Made by a program: the position numbers and the translations under genes
Origin: Abelmoschus esculentus
Lineage: Eukaryota > Streptophyta > Magnoliopsida > Malvales > Malvaceae
Reading direction: 5' to 3'
NCBI GenBank assembly: GCA_035048815.1
Contig: JAUCBN010000004.1
Span: forward strand, 15,280,001 to 15,344,000
Length of the DNA stretch: 64,000 bases
The notes under the pieces: generated by a model
The model's input: only the letters and a program-made list of their open reading frames with translations
Told to the model about the DNA's origin: nothing
Database searches by the model: none
Part shown: piece by piece, positions 47,994 through 58,786 of the stretch
Layout: every line of letters begins with the position of its first letter
Numbering within the stretch: position 1 is the stretch's first letter

Positions 47994-49330
47994 TGTTGCA
48001 TGTAATAAGTGCGTAATTCAGTGCAAGTGTACACGTCAAGTAATAAGTGATAAGTATTTATCGGATTATCGTCTCCTCGAGGATTGGTATACTTAATATG
48101 TTTCCTTTTGTCTTCTTGCTCTGTTGAAATAAAGTAAGAACACAAGTGAGATGGTTTGATTTAAACTAAATAATTTGAATAACGAAAACTAAGTAAAGAG
48201 GATGAGATTTGATTAAGAGAGAGGACATGATCCAGTTATGTTGTATTGTGGATTTGATTGACTTGTCTCTGTCCAATGCAATTGTACATCACTGCCTCGA
48301 CAGTACTGCATATTATTTCCTTGGCAGCAACGATACTTGTCTGCCGCGACAATCTCTTGCTCTTGGGTGGACTTTATCAATGTTCGGCAAAGTGTCCTTT
48401 GATGACTCCGCTTATCCCTAAGTCGAAGTACTATTGGTGATCAATCCTTGATGATACTCCCGGCGTGAATCAATTATAATCATCAACCAATCCCACACTT
48501 CTTTTAGCCGCTGAAACTCTTAACCTATTCCTAGGTCGAGTTAGTATTTTGCGATTGAAATACCGTACTTATCCCTTTCGTGAATCTAACTCTCCCGAGT
48601 CTAGATAAATAGATTACTTACAAACTTCTCTCCCGAGCTTGAATGCAAGAACAAAGAATGGCAAAGGATAAGCAAACCTTGATATTTTATTGCATTGAAA
48701 TAAAGATCAAAGTACAATCTCCTCTCACAAGTACTCGACAACCTTCACCTAAACCCTAAGAGAACTTAGAACATAATTGAGAGAAAGAAAACAATGAGTC
48801 TTAGGGTGAACTCTCTAAATCGTCTCTCTCTAAACAATGGCCGGCTATGGTATATATAGTCTACGTCTAGGGCAAACCCTTCCTAAGTAGGAGTACAACT
48901 TGGAGTAGGATACAAATAAATTCCATAAATAAAATATTTCCAAGTTTATAACAACTAAGATGTTTTTCCCTTTTGGCCTTTGACTTGGGCTTTCCATGTG
49001 CTAATCAGCTCCGATCCATGTGCTGCATGTCCAGAAACGTCCAACTTATTTTTCTCTTCCAATCGTCTACAACATTGGTGCTGGAGCTTCAGTTGCAGCC
49101 GCGGCCCAGGTTCTGCCTCGGCCTCAACGCTGCCTCGGCAGTGGTTATTCCTACAAGTACAGAAGATATCGTAAATTCTGCATTTTCTATAAATATCAGC
49201 TTTATAAGTTATAATAGCAGAATATCCAAATATTGCATATTAAGTACATGCATCAGTCCAAGTAGGTGTGAATTAAGTGCTTATTGCCCATGAAAGGTGT
49301 ATAAAATAATGATCTTTTGAGCACTCATCA
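47994..49330 (-). repeat. 5' LTR of Athila-type element 1
   Basis: Direct partner of 41013-42350, 1337 bp, from TGATGAGTGCTCAAAAGATC (49330) to TTACATGCAACA (47994). A TATA-like TATATATAG lies in both copies (48851-48859 here on the plus strand, near 41871-41879 in the other). Confidence 0.93.
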
Positions 49331-49335
49331 TAATC

Positions 49336-49722
49336 CATGCTCTCATCCTTTACACATTATTTAGGAGTTTCATTGCACTTATATACTTGTTAGTTTATAT
49401 TACTTGTCATAAGTTGTGGATTTAGTTTTTTTTGTGCATCATTCCTATGTTGCTTTGTGCTAATGTTTTTTAACATATTTCAAGTAGGTGCATTTTTATA
49501 CTTATATATGTTATGTAGTCATGTTTGTCATTTTATGTTAATTTTGAATGATAGTTTTTAAAATTATTTCACTGCTCCATCATGGTTTGCTATTTAATGA
49601 AACGGGTATTTAGTTTGGAATATGTCATTAAACATTCACTTAATGTTTTGTCAACGCTTAATTGTTCTCAATGTTTTTTACATTCATGTTTATACATATT
49701 TGTTCATTATTCCTTTGCTCTC
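49336..49722. other. Host sequence of the two Athila insertions
   Basis: Short T-rich stretch lying between the two elements. Removing element 1 joins it to 40975-41012; removing element 2 joins it to 60427. It shows no ORF or recognised family. Confidence 0.6.
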
Positions 49723-52437
49723 TCTTGCTCCCTAAAAGGTGTTGATTTTAAGTGCAATAATGTGCAAGTATACACATCGAGAAAGTAATAAAGTGTGTGA
49801 GTGAGATCGTTCCCACGAGGATTGGGTAGGTTATTTCAAAAATAGTTAACATACACAAAAGATAAAGTAATCCTTTGTATGAACATATGCTAAAGCAATT
49901 CTGCAAATGTCACCAAAATGCTTTAGCAAAATAAAGATGTCACCAATGATGCTAGAGCAAAACAAAGATTGTCACGAAAATGCAGTAGCAATTAAAACAA
50001 ATATTGGAGGAATAAATAAAGCTGCACAAACACAACACAGAGAAGATATTCAAGCTTAAGACAGGCTAGGCTTGCTATGGTATGACCTTACTGTTCTCCT
50101 GAATGCTACTGTTCCACTTGTATACTAGTGCTCGACAGAGTTTACTGAAAATGCCTCCACTATCCCTAGTCAGAAGGCCTAACACTCAAAAATGCTAAGG
50201 CATTTGTAGAACTAATGTTTTGATATAATAATTGAAAAATAGTTTTGGACTAATTTGAAAAGATTTCAAAAATGGTTCTTATGTCCACACTACTTGAAAT
50301 TATATTTAAGATGTTTTTGAGAAAGTTTGAAAGTGTTTTAAATGATTTAAGGAAACCAAAGAAGCTTTTTAACCCAGGTGTTTCGAACCACCCTTAGGTG
50401 TTTCGATACCTGTTCTTCACAAAATGGTTTCAAAGGCAAAAATTCACAGTGGTATCGAACCAGGTATCGATACCTTTTCCCACTGTGAACACCTATTTCG
50501 AACCATGGTTCGAAACACCCCCAACGGTCAAAACGACTTTTTTGAAAACCCCCAACGGCTAGGAGCGGTATCGATACTGGTATCGATACCTGTTCATAAA
50601 TGCAGGCCAACGGCTTTTTCCCAAGAAGGGTGTTTAGAAACAGCCTTCAGGTGTTTCGATACCGCCTACACCAGAAAGGGAAATAAGCCTCGTAATCAGC
50701 TCCAAACGGCTCCAAAATATCCCCAACGGTCATAAACGGCTAGAAGCTCATTTGGGATGATAAAAGGAAGCCCCAAGCATCAAGAGAAGACCAATGCTTC
50801 AATTGTAACAACATTATGATCAAGAAATTGTCTTAGTGCATAATTCTCATCTTTTGGGTAGACAACACTTGTGAGCTCAAATGTTTATGTATGCTCAAGT
50901 GTCTTAGGATTGGGTGAGTGCTTAGTTGCAAACATTAGCCTTATTAGAAGGATTCAAGTTTGCTAAGTTTTTCTCTTTGTGAGTGAATTCCCAAAGTTCG
51001 GGTTGTGAACTTTGGATGCTAGATTCGGGTTTGAGTCTAGGATTGTAAGGTTATCCCTTTGGCCTCAAAAGGTTGGAATTCTTAGTGAATTTGGAAAATC
51101 CTTAGTGGGAAGCTAAGGTAGTGGATGTAGGCGTGGCCGAACCACTATAAATCCTTGTGTTTATTGTCCAATATTTGCTTCCACACATATCCACCCAAAT
51201 TAGCCAATTCTCCATCACTTGGAAAGTTAATTCGGTTGTGCATCGAGCCACTCCAAGCCCAACAGCATTACCTCCCGGTCTCAACCCTAACACTCCTAAT
51301 GTTGATAAAGTACTACCCCTTTTAGTCGTTGAAACTCTACCTTATCCCTAAGGTGAGTTAGGATTCTGCTCCCGCAGTAACCCCATTGTTCAAGTTGGTC
51401 TAGCTTTGTCTATCCCTAGATCTAAGCTTCCCGAACCCCTTGAGCTATGGCTACCTCCCGGTGCTCTTACAAACCAAGGTTTAGATGAAAAAGGTGTTAG
51501 CTTTCTTGAACAAAACATTAAGATAAACACACAAAACAATAGACATTCATTAAAACAAAGTAAAAATCATCCAACACAAGCCTTAGCCATACTAGTTTAG
51601 TTCATGGCTAGGTAAGAAAAACTATTCAACTTTCGTCCCTTGCGATACATTTTCAACAACTTAGAAAAGAGGTAAAACAAAGTGAAGAGGAAGGAAGTCT
51701 CAAACGCATGTGCCGTGAAGCTTTTCCTAGCTTGCCGCTCCTCTCGAAGTCGCGCAAATCCCTTGCTTGAGGCTCTCCAACAATGGTGGCTTGGCTAGAG
51801 GTTGAAGATGAAGGAAAGTGGGCTCCTTTCTTCTTTCTTCTTCCTCGTGCTCCCTTAAAGTTTGTTCCTTTTTGTGGCTCCTTTAGCTACTGATTTTTCC
51901 TTTCTCTTGCTCAGCATGTTTGTTGAAGGAGGCTTGTGGTTGTATTTATAGGAGGCTTCTAGGTTTTTGTACCCTAAAGATGCCAGGGGAATATTCCCTA
52001 ACATTTGCTGCAGTAGATGTCAGTGAAATGCAGGTCTGCAGAGGCGGTGCGACGTCTGTAACATTTGTAGAGGAGGTGCAACTGACCTGGAAAACGCGTG
52101 AGGACAGTGGGCTACATGTATGTCCTTTCTTCCGTTCTGTTTTGTCCGCCCACAATGTTGTAGCATCCTTAAAGTCCGATCCAACACCATAGAAATATGC
52201 TACAACATCTCTTCCAATCATTCAACTTTGCTCCAGCATCTGCACAAAATCACCAACAAAATACCCTTTCAAGCAACATCTTTTAAAAATAAAAATAAAA
52301 TAAAATAAAATCCTAATCTAAATGCAAATGCACACGAAATGCAGCTAAATGCAATGAAATGAAATGCAAATGAACTTGAAATCAAACAAAACCTTAAGTA
52401 AAAGGGTATAAAATATACGCTTTTTAGAGCGTTAACA
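49723..52437 (-). repeat. 3' LTR of Athila-type element 2, interrupted by a solo LTR
   Basis: Minus-strand start TGTTAACGCTCTAAAAAGCG (52437). Its end at 49723 is AGCAAGA, whereas the 5' LTR ends AGCAACA, so the terminal CA is mutated. Matches 58787-60426 closely on both sides of the 50205-51269 insertion. Preceded by polypurine tract AGTTTGGGGGGG (52438-52449) and hairpin ATTGCTTG-TCCT-CAAGCAAT (52456-52475). Confidence 0.9.
50205..51264 (+). mobile_element. Copia solo LTR nested in the Athila LTR, TSD GCATT
   Basis: 1060 bp from TGTAGAACTAATGTTTTG to CACTCCAAGCCCAACA, with exact GCATT repeats at 50200-50204 and 51265-51269; the empty site is preserved in the other LTR near 59262-59267. Related to the SIRE-type LTR at 39860-40974 (shared GTGGGAAGCTAAGGTAGTGG and ACTATAAATC segments). 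Contains a run of TATCGATA palindromes at 50379-50665. Confidence 0.93.
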
Positions 52438-52475
52438 CCCCCCCAAACTTAAGATATTGCTTGTCCTCAAGCAAT

Positions 52476-53364
52476 GACATATAAAAATGCTATGACATCA
52501 CTTTCAATCCTTGACAACAATTCAGGCAAAATATTAATCCTCAGAATATAAATGCTATAGCAATCTACATGATATTGAGAATGCCTAGAACTTGAACTCG
52601 GACAGGATACTTTGCTTGTGTGTGCTCGATTGTATCTAGCCCATGCATAACAGTGTTATAAAAATTCTAGTTTTCCTTATCCACTATACCTTAGTTCCTA
52701 AAAACTACTCTCATGCTAAGTTTTTTTTTTAAACTGCTTCGAAGGGTGTCAACTCATCACAACTACCATCCTTAACTCTAGATGAGTATGGAGCAAACAT
52801 CTCATCCCCGAGCCAGTAGGTAGAGTCATCCCGTGACAACTTTCATTTGCTCATATGCTGTAGCATTATTTATGTTCAGAGCATAAGCTAACTTTTGCAT
52901 AGAGGAGCGTCCTTCTACAGTTTTATGCTAAAGCATTTATTCATATCTCTACTTTTTTTTTAAACTGTTTATTTATATACTATAGCAAAAAGGAGTTTTT
53001 CTTTTTTTTCGAACTAAGGCATAGATTCTAAGTTCTCTAAAAAGTTCCTACCACTCAAGCATAGGAAACATACAATCGTGTCAAATAAATTTCCAAAGTA
53101 TCAACTTCTAATTCAGTTCAATTTATTCTCAATATGATATATTTCAGTTCAAAAGCATTAAAATTCTCTTCATCGGGTATCATTTATTCTAACTTAAAGA
53201 CTGTCTCAAATTGAATCTAATGCTATAGCAAATTCATATGTATGCAGAATGAAATGAAAATGCTAAAGAGAAGACTTTGCTACCCCCAAACTTGAGGTTA
53301 ACATTTTCCTCAATGCAAGTAAAATAAAACTATATGCAAAAAGAAAAAGAAAAAGCAAAGATGC
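52476..53364 (-). other. Athila element 2 untranslated region before the 3' LTR
   Basis: Non-coding. Carries perfect palindromes TGCTATAGCA at 52553-52562 and 53221-53230, TGCTGTAGCA at 52856-52865, TGCTAAAGCA at 52926-52935, and a second polypurine-like AGTTTGGGGGTA (53281-53292) preceded by a weak CATTGAGGAAAATG hairpin. Confidence 0.65.
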
Positions 53365-54966
53365 TTACTTGTTGGCGGGTCTTGATTTGCGGGTGGCCAT
53401 GCGCTTGATGCGCTTCTATGGCCGCTCTAGTGGCGATGGGTCTGTATGCGTAATTTCTGCTTCTGGCTGGTCTTGGTCTGTCTCTTGCGCTGGTTCTGCT
53501 ATTGCAACAGGAATCGAGTCCTCCTCCACTTCAAAGGAAGCGTGTCGTCCTGCTATACGCTTCACCTTGCGGCGTAGGATGAGGGTGTCTAAGGAATCAG
53601 CAGGAGGTACCTCAACTTGTGGTGAGTTAAGGTCAAACTCTTCACTGCTTATTTCGACTGTGTTATCCCCAGAGGATTGTGATTCCATGGCTGGTCCCTT
53701 GTCTTTTTCCTTTGGTGGATCTGATGGATCGACTGGAACCTGATACGATGCTGTTGCGGATGCTGCAGTAGATTGTTCAGATACTGGTCCCGTAGGAGTC
53801 TTGTCTTGCTATGGCTGGGTAGTAGTGTGCTCATGCACTGGTGAAGGTTGTTGTTGCTGCTGCGGCAGAGTTTGCTGAGGAGGAATTGGCTCAGGCTCAT
53901 CTTGATGGAAGATGCGGGCTGGGAAGTCTAGAAAGAGAACTACATTATCTGGCTGTAGATCCATGAAATTCATCTGGAGCGCCATGTCTCGTTGCCTTGC
54001 ATAGTTCATATAAGTCATGAACTTGTCATGTACGGCAGCTAGTTGTAGCTGTGTCTTTTCCACAGCAGTAGTCAGTGCATCCAAATTTGCTGTGGCATTT
54101 TTCTTTGTGGTCGACGATTGACTTGATACTGCAGCAACTTCTTCCAGACCCATGAGTTCTGGGATCTTCTTAAGGGCGATGCCTTGTCTTCCCTTTACCT
54201 TAAAATCTTCATCGTTCTCAAACACTCGTTGCTTCCGGCAGAATGCTGTAATTAGGTATGGGAAAACCAGGGGGCTTTGTTTTCTTTTCAAGACGGCATG
54301 TGCTTCCTCCATAATTATCTTCCCCACATTGATTTTTCTTTTCCTGAAGATCGAGTGCAAGAGTTGTAGCAGAGCCAAGTTCACCATGGCTGTATGGGTG
54401 GTGGGCATCAGGTTTTGCTTAATAAAGTGCATCTAGATCTTCCCTTTGGGCTTTAGGAAAGTGCGATCAACAGTAGTATTCGCCTCATCCCACTCAGTTC
54501 CTTCGATGCAAAGCTCATTAAGTAGAAAGTCCGGGCTTTTCCCCAGCATAGAAGCGACGAAGATGAAGTGTTCGTCATCTTCATCCACGCCATAGAACTG
54601 GTTAATGTGCTTGGTAGTAAAGGGAATTGTGTCTCCTCGGACATACACCGTTTGTTGCCCCGGTCGAGTGTAGTGGTCATAAAACTCCTTGACCAACGAG
54701 ACATTAATGGGTTTCGCATCCTTCTTCGCCCCGAAGTGGCGAGCAAAGGTCTCCCACTTATGGCGCTTTATAATGAGAGCAACTTGCTCCGACAACTTTT
54801 GGAAGGTTGCGGTGTCATAGACAAAACCCTTTTCTTGATGGATTATTCTGCCTTTGATCTTTTGAAATCGGTCCTTTACCGCGTCGTCCTCGAATTTTTG
54901 AATCTCTATCGGTCGGGCTTGAGCAGCAGCCCTTGATGACTCTTCGGTGTTTTTGCAACGTACCAT
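53365..54966 (-). pseudogene. Athila element 2 ORF3, three in-frame TAG codons
   Basis: A single frame of 534 codons from ATG 54966 (MVRCKNTEESSRAAAQARPI) to TAA 53367-53365. Residues about 20-175 resemble the putative plant transposon protein family (KWETFARHFGAKKDAKPINV, SLVKEFYDHY, TKHINQFYGVDEDDEHF). Then INVGKIIMEEAHAVLKRKQS and LVFPYLITAFC are shared with element 1. Around residues 250-320 a helix-rich segment (LDALTTAVEKTQLQLAAVHD) may be a coiled coil. The rest is Gln/Pro- and acidic-rich, with basic patches RRKVKRIAGRH and KRIKRMATRKSRPANK at the end. Internal TAGs at about 54424, 53809 and 53413 would each be one C-to-T change from CAG. No frameshift, unlike element 1. Function unknown. 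Confidence 0.82.
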
Positions 54967-55655
54967 AGTGGTAGGGATTTCTTGGAGATGTTCTTTCGGG
55001 TTTCTTTGAGAAAGAGGGAGTTTTGGGTTGTTTTCTTTGGGGAGGAAGATGAAGTAGTGGAGGAAGAGGATGGTTGAGTTGGTTTTGGAGAGAGAGACAG
55101 TTACTTGCTTGGGAAGGAGAAGAGGAAAGAGAAAAAATAATGATGATGGGGTAAGAGTTTAGACGGCTAGGGTTCTTGGAAAAGAAAAAAAATATGATGG
55201 GGGTTTAATTTGATTGTAAGTGGGAGAGAGAAAAAGGGTTTTATAATTAATGAAAAAGTAAATAGGGTGTAAAGAGGGGTTGAATTGCAACCAGACTCTT
55301 ACTCTTCTCCTTGAAAACTAACCGGATGCAACTTATGGGCTCTTCATCTACTTCTTTAGTGGCCCAAATCAAATAACTCCAAGAGTCTTTCCCTCCAAAA
55401 ATGGTAGCCGTACAGTCCTTCCTTGCTTCAGTCCTCTTTTGCACAAACTGTGTACTAAACCCAGCCTGCCACTGTACACTGCGCGTCTGTGGTGCACTGT
55501 CCAATGTTTGAAAATGTACCTTCAAAGAGTGTGAGTTGAATAAGGCCAAAAGATATAAAAGCATTATAAAAGTAACATGAAAAATAAAAACATCTACTTT
55601 TTATTCAAACTGAAATTTAAATGTTAAAGCAAAATAAAAGAAATGATAGAAATGC
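54967..55655 (-). other. Athila element 2 region between integrase and ORF3
   Basis: Non-coding spacer. The stretch 55010-55250, purine-rich on the plus strand and pyrimidine-rich on the minus strand, directly precedes ORF3 and could be its leader. No domain is recognised in the short frame at 55247-55564. Confidence 0.5.
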
Positions 55656-56345
55656 TCAAGTATTTTGCAGACTGGGGTCTTCCTTGTCACGCACAATGGG
55701 AGCTCCATTATAGATCTTTATCCTTTGACCATTGACCTTGAATATTCGATCTCCTTCAAGTGTTCTAATCTCCACAGCACCATAAGGATAAACCCTATGT
55801 ATCAGGAATGGTCCAGACCATCGAGACTTTAACTTCCCAGGAAAGAGTTTAAGTCTTGAGTTGTAGAGTAACACTTGTTGGCCCTCTGAGAAATGTTGTG
55901 GAAAAAGATGTTTGTCATACCACCTCTTCGTTTTCTCTTTATAGATCCTAGCATTCTCATAGGCATGGGATCGAAATTCGTCCATCTCATTTAGCTCCAA
56001 AAGTTTGTTCTCTCCAGCTGCTTTAAAATCCAGATTGAGCTTTTTGATGGCCCAATAAGCCTTGTGTTCTAGCTCCACGGACAAATGACATACTTTCCCA
56101 TAAACCAGCTTGAATGGGGACATACCTAAAGGAGTCTTGTAAGTTGTCCTATATTCCCACAAAGCTTCATCCAGCTTCAGGGACCAGTCTTTTCTCTTTG
56201 TGTTGACTGTTTTCTCTAGGATTTACTTGATTTCTCTATTGGAGATTTCAGCTTGGTCATTTGTCTGCGGGTGATATGCTGTAGCAATTTTGTGCCTGAC
56301 CCCATAGCGTTGTAATGCCTTAGCAATGAGCTTGTTGTCGAACCC
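55656..56345 (-). pseudogene. Athila element 2 integrase, C-terminal part only
   Basis: Begins inside the core domain: DNKLIAKALQRYGVRHKIA then AYHPQTNDQAEISNREIK, where the catalytic glutamate region is recognisable though diverged. One stop (about 56222) is followed by KRKDWSLKLDEALWEYRTTY, KTPLGMSPFKLVYGK, AYWAIKKLNLDF and the C-terminal LLYNSRLKLFPGKLKSRWSG with FKVNGQRIKIY, all typical of Athila integrases. The upstream half, RT and RNase H are missing; the protease frame joins directly to this sequence at about 56345. Confidence 0.9.
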
Positions 56346-58535
56346 TTCTCACAGTCGATGAGAATTCGACCGGTAGCAAGGAATGGTCGTCCCAAGATGA
56401 TGGGTGCTTTGTAGTCCACTTCACAATCCAAAATCAGAAAGTCCATTGGGAACACAAACTTGCCCACTTTTACTATCACATCTTCCACTTTGCCTTCTGG
56501 TCGGACATGAGAATGGTCCGCCAATTGCAAGATGACAGTGGTAGGTCGTGTACTCCCTATACCAAGCTTCTTGAATATTGCCTTTGGCATAAGATTAACA
56601 CTCAAACCGAGGTCGCTTAGTGCTCTACCCACAAAATTGTCTCCTATCGAGCATGGAATGATGAAGTTGCCAGGATCTTGCCTCTTCATGGCAAGCTCAG
56701 TCCTCCCAGAATAGAACTCAGATGCTATAGCAATTGTTTCAAAATTCTCAGCCTTTCTTTTCTTTGTAACAATGTCTTTCAAAAACTTTGCATATGAGGG
56801 CATTTGATCAGTAGCATCTAAAAATGAAATATTTATATGAAATTGGTCCAGAATACTTACAAACTTTTGAAATTGGAGATCCTCTTTGTGTTGCTTCAAA
56901 CGCTGAGGGAATGGTGGTGAGGGTCTTACGTCCTCCAAAGGTTAAGATGGTGCTTCTTCTTTTGCTGCAGCATCTACAAGCTTCTCACCAAATGCCTCAG
57001 TATTTAAGTTTTCTCTAGTTTTTTCTTGAGCTGATTTTTCTTCTTTTTGTTCAGCTTCTTTTTGCTCATGAATGAGGGTTTCTTCTTTCTCCTTTCTTTT
57101 GAGTTGTTCCCCCATGTTGATTTGTCTTCCACTCCTCAAGGTAAGTGCGCTGCATTGCTCCTTGCCATGATTTTTAGTGACTTCAGTATCATTGGGCAAG
57201 TTGCCTCTCGGTCTTGCTTGTAATGCTTGAGCAATTTGACCTACTTGAGTCTCCAGCGTTCTAAGTGAAGAGCTGTGACTTTGCAGTAGTGCGCCTTGGG
57301 TCTGCAACAGATTACCTTGATTAGCGATGGTGGTGGAATGCTCCTGCATTAATGTTTTCGTTGATGTGATGAACTCCTTGGTCGAAGCCATGAATTCTTG
57401 CAGTGAAGCTTCCAAAGAATTGTTGTGACTTTGATGATGAACTGTTCCCTTGTTGTCATTTTGCCATGGCATATTTCCTTGAAAACCTTGGACTCCTTGG
57501 TTTGATGCCATGGGTTGCTGCCTATTCGAGCTGCTTTCTTGATTCGATCCTTGATTACCCTAAGAAAAATTAGGATGTTGTCTCCATCCTGGGTTGTACG
57601 TGTTGGAGTAGGGATTGTTGGAATTTTTGTTGAAGTTTCCAACATAATGAACAGACTTTAGATGAGTTGGGCAGTCTTTATCAAAATGGTTTCCACTATA
57701 ATGCACACAACTTAATGCCTTAGCATCTCGTACTTCACTGGGTTGTTGAAGGTTTTTCAACATATTTGTGATAGCAGAAAGTTGTGTTGAGACAGAATCG
57801 TTGGCGTCGAGCTCTAGCTTTCCTTGAGTTCGTCGTCCTGTTCCCAACCTTGTAGTTGGAAACTGATAATCATTGTTGGCTATTTTATCCAAAATATCAA
57901 ATGCTTCTTCTGGCGACTTGTCCAGCAGTGTCCTATTTGCTGAAGCATCTAACATCATCCTTGTGGATGCATTGACTCCATTATAGAACATCACGATTTG
58001 AGTCCAATCTTGAAAACCGTGATTGATACACCTTCTCAGCAAGTTCTTGTACCGATCCCAACACTCGTACATCGACTCGTCATCCCCTTGTCTGAAGGAT
58101 GCTATCACATTTCGCAATTGAGTGTTTATGTTGGGTGGGTTGTATCTTGCCAAAAAGCTTTTGCACAAAGTTGTCCATGACTCCATCGAACCGGCCGGAA
58201 TACCTTTCAACCATTCTCTTGCTCGGTCCCTCAAAGAGTATGGAAATAGCTTGAGCTTCAACACATCTTCGTGCACTCCTTGTTGGCGGAACGAATCGCA
58301 AACCTCCAAGAAAGCACGGATGTGTTGTCGAGCGTCCTCGTGAGGAGATCCTTCAAACTTCTTCGATCGAGTTGAGCATATTAAACATCACAGGTTTGAG
58401 CTCGAAGTGTGTTGCTTGAATCTTAGGTGTCACTATCCCAGAATTGAGGTCATCCAAGATCGGTGTCAGGTGATCTCGAATTGCCCTGGGTCTTGCTGCA
58501 ATATTTTGATTCTAGAATCCTGGAGCACGCAACAT
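56346..58535 (-). pseudogene. Athila element 2 Gag-protease
   Basis: ATG at 58535 (MLRAPGF then a stop). The N-terminal part reads HFELKPVMFNMLNS, then a one-base shift near 58355. From 58309 the frame is constant to the protease: VLKLKLFPYSLRDRAREWLKG, RQGDDESMYECWDRYKNLLR, TRMMLDASANRTLLDKSPEE. A knuckle-like CVHYSGNHFDKDC follows, in which the second cysteine is tyrosine. Stops occur at 57560 and about 56941. Then comes spacer RPSPPFPQRLKQH and protease DLGLSVNLMPKAIFKKLG with IILGRPFLATGRILIDCEKG, the normal D-L-G-A having become D-L-G-L. The frame then crosses the deletion junction. Confidence 0.88.
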
Positions 58536-58762
58536 TATTCTTTTACTTTTCTCTCGCCTCATTTATTTAAAATACTTTTAGATTTTCAGAATAAATGGTT
58601 CGAGGCCTTCTCGACAATTCACTCTGGGCATCCACTAACCAAAAATCTAAAAAGAAAACAAAGAAAACAAAGATTAAACAAAATAAAAAGACTAAAAAGA
58701 CAAAATAAAAATAAAAAGATAAAAAGTATGAAAACTATGATTGAAATTGACTATTGCCTCAA

Positions 58763-58780
58763 TCCCCGGCAACGGCGCCA
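58763..58780 (-). other. Primer-binding site of Athila element 2
   Basis: TGGCGCCGTTGCCGGGGA on the minus strand, 6 bp inside the 5' LTR, identical to the site in element 1 although the LTRs differ. Confidence 0.85.
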
Positions 58781-58786
58781 AAAACT

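Larger units (their letters stand above)
41013..49330 (-). mobile_element. Athila-type gypsy element 1, non-autonomous, TSD TAATC
   Basis: 8318-bp element on the minus strand: 5' LTR 49330-47994, PBS, gag-protease frame, ORF3, polypurine tract, 3' LTR 42350-41013. Exact 5-bp target duplication TAATC at 41008-41012 and 49331-49335. Gag (PHEDxxxHLKSFM-like region, LKLFPYSLRDRAKTWF) and the PPFPQRL spacer before the protease are Athila hallmarks. RT, RNase H and integrase are absent. The LTRs differ by a few dozen bases over 1.34 kb, a moderately old insertion. Confidence 0.93.
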
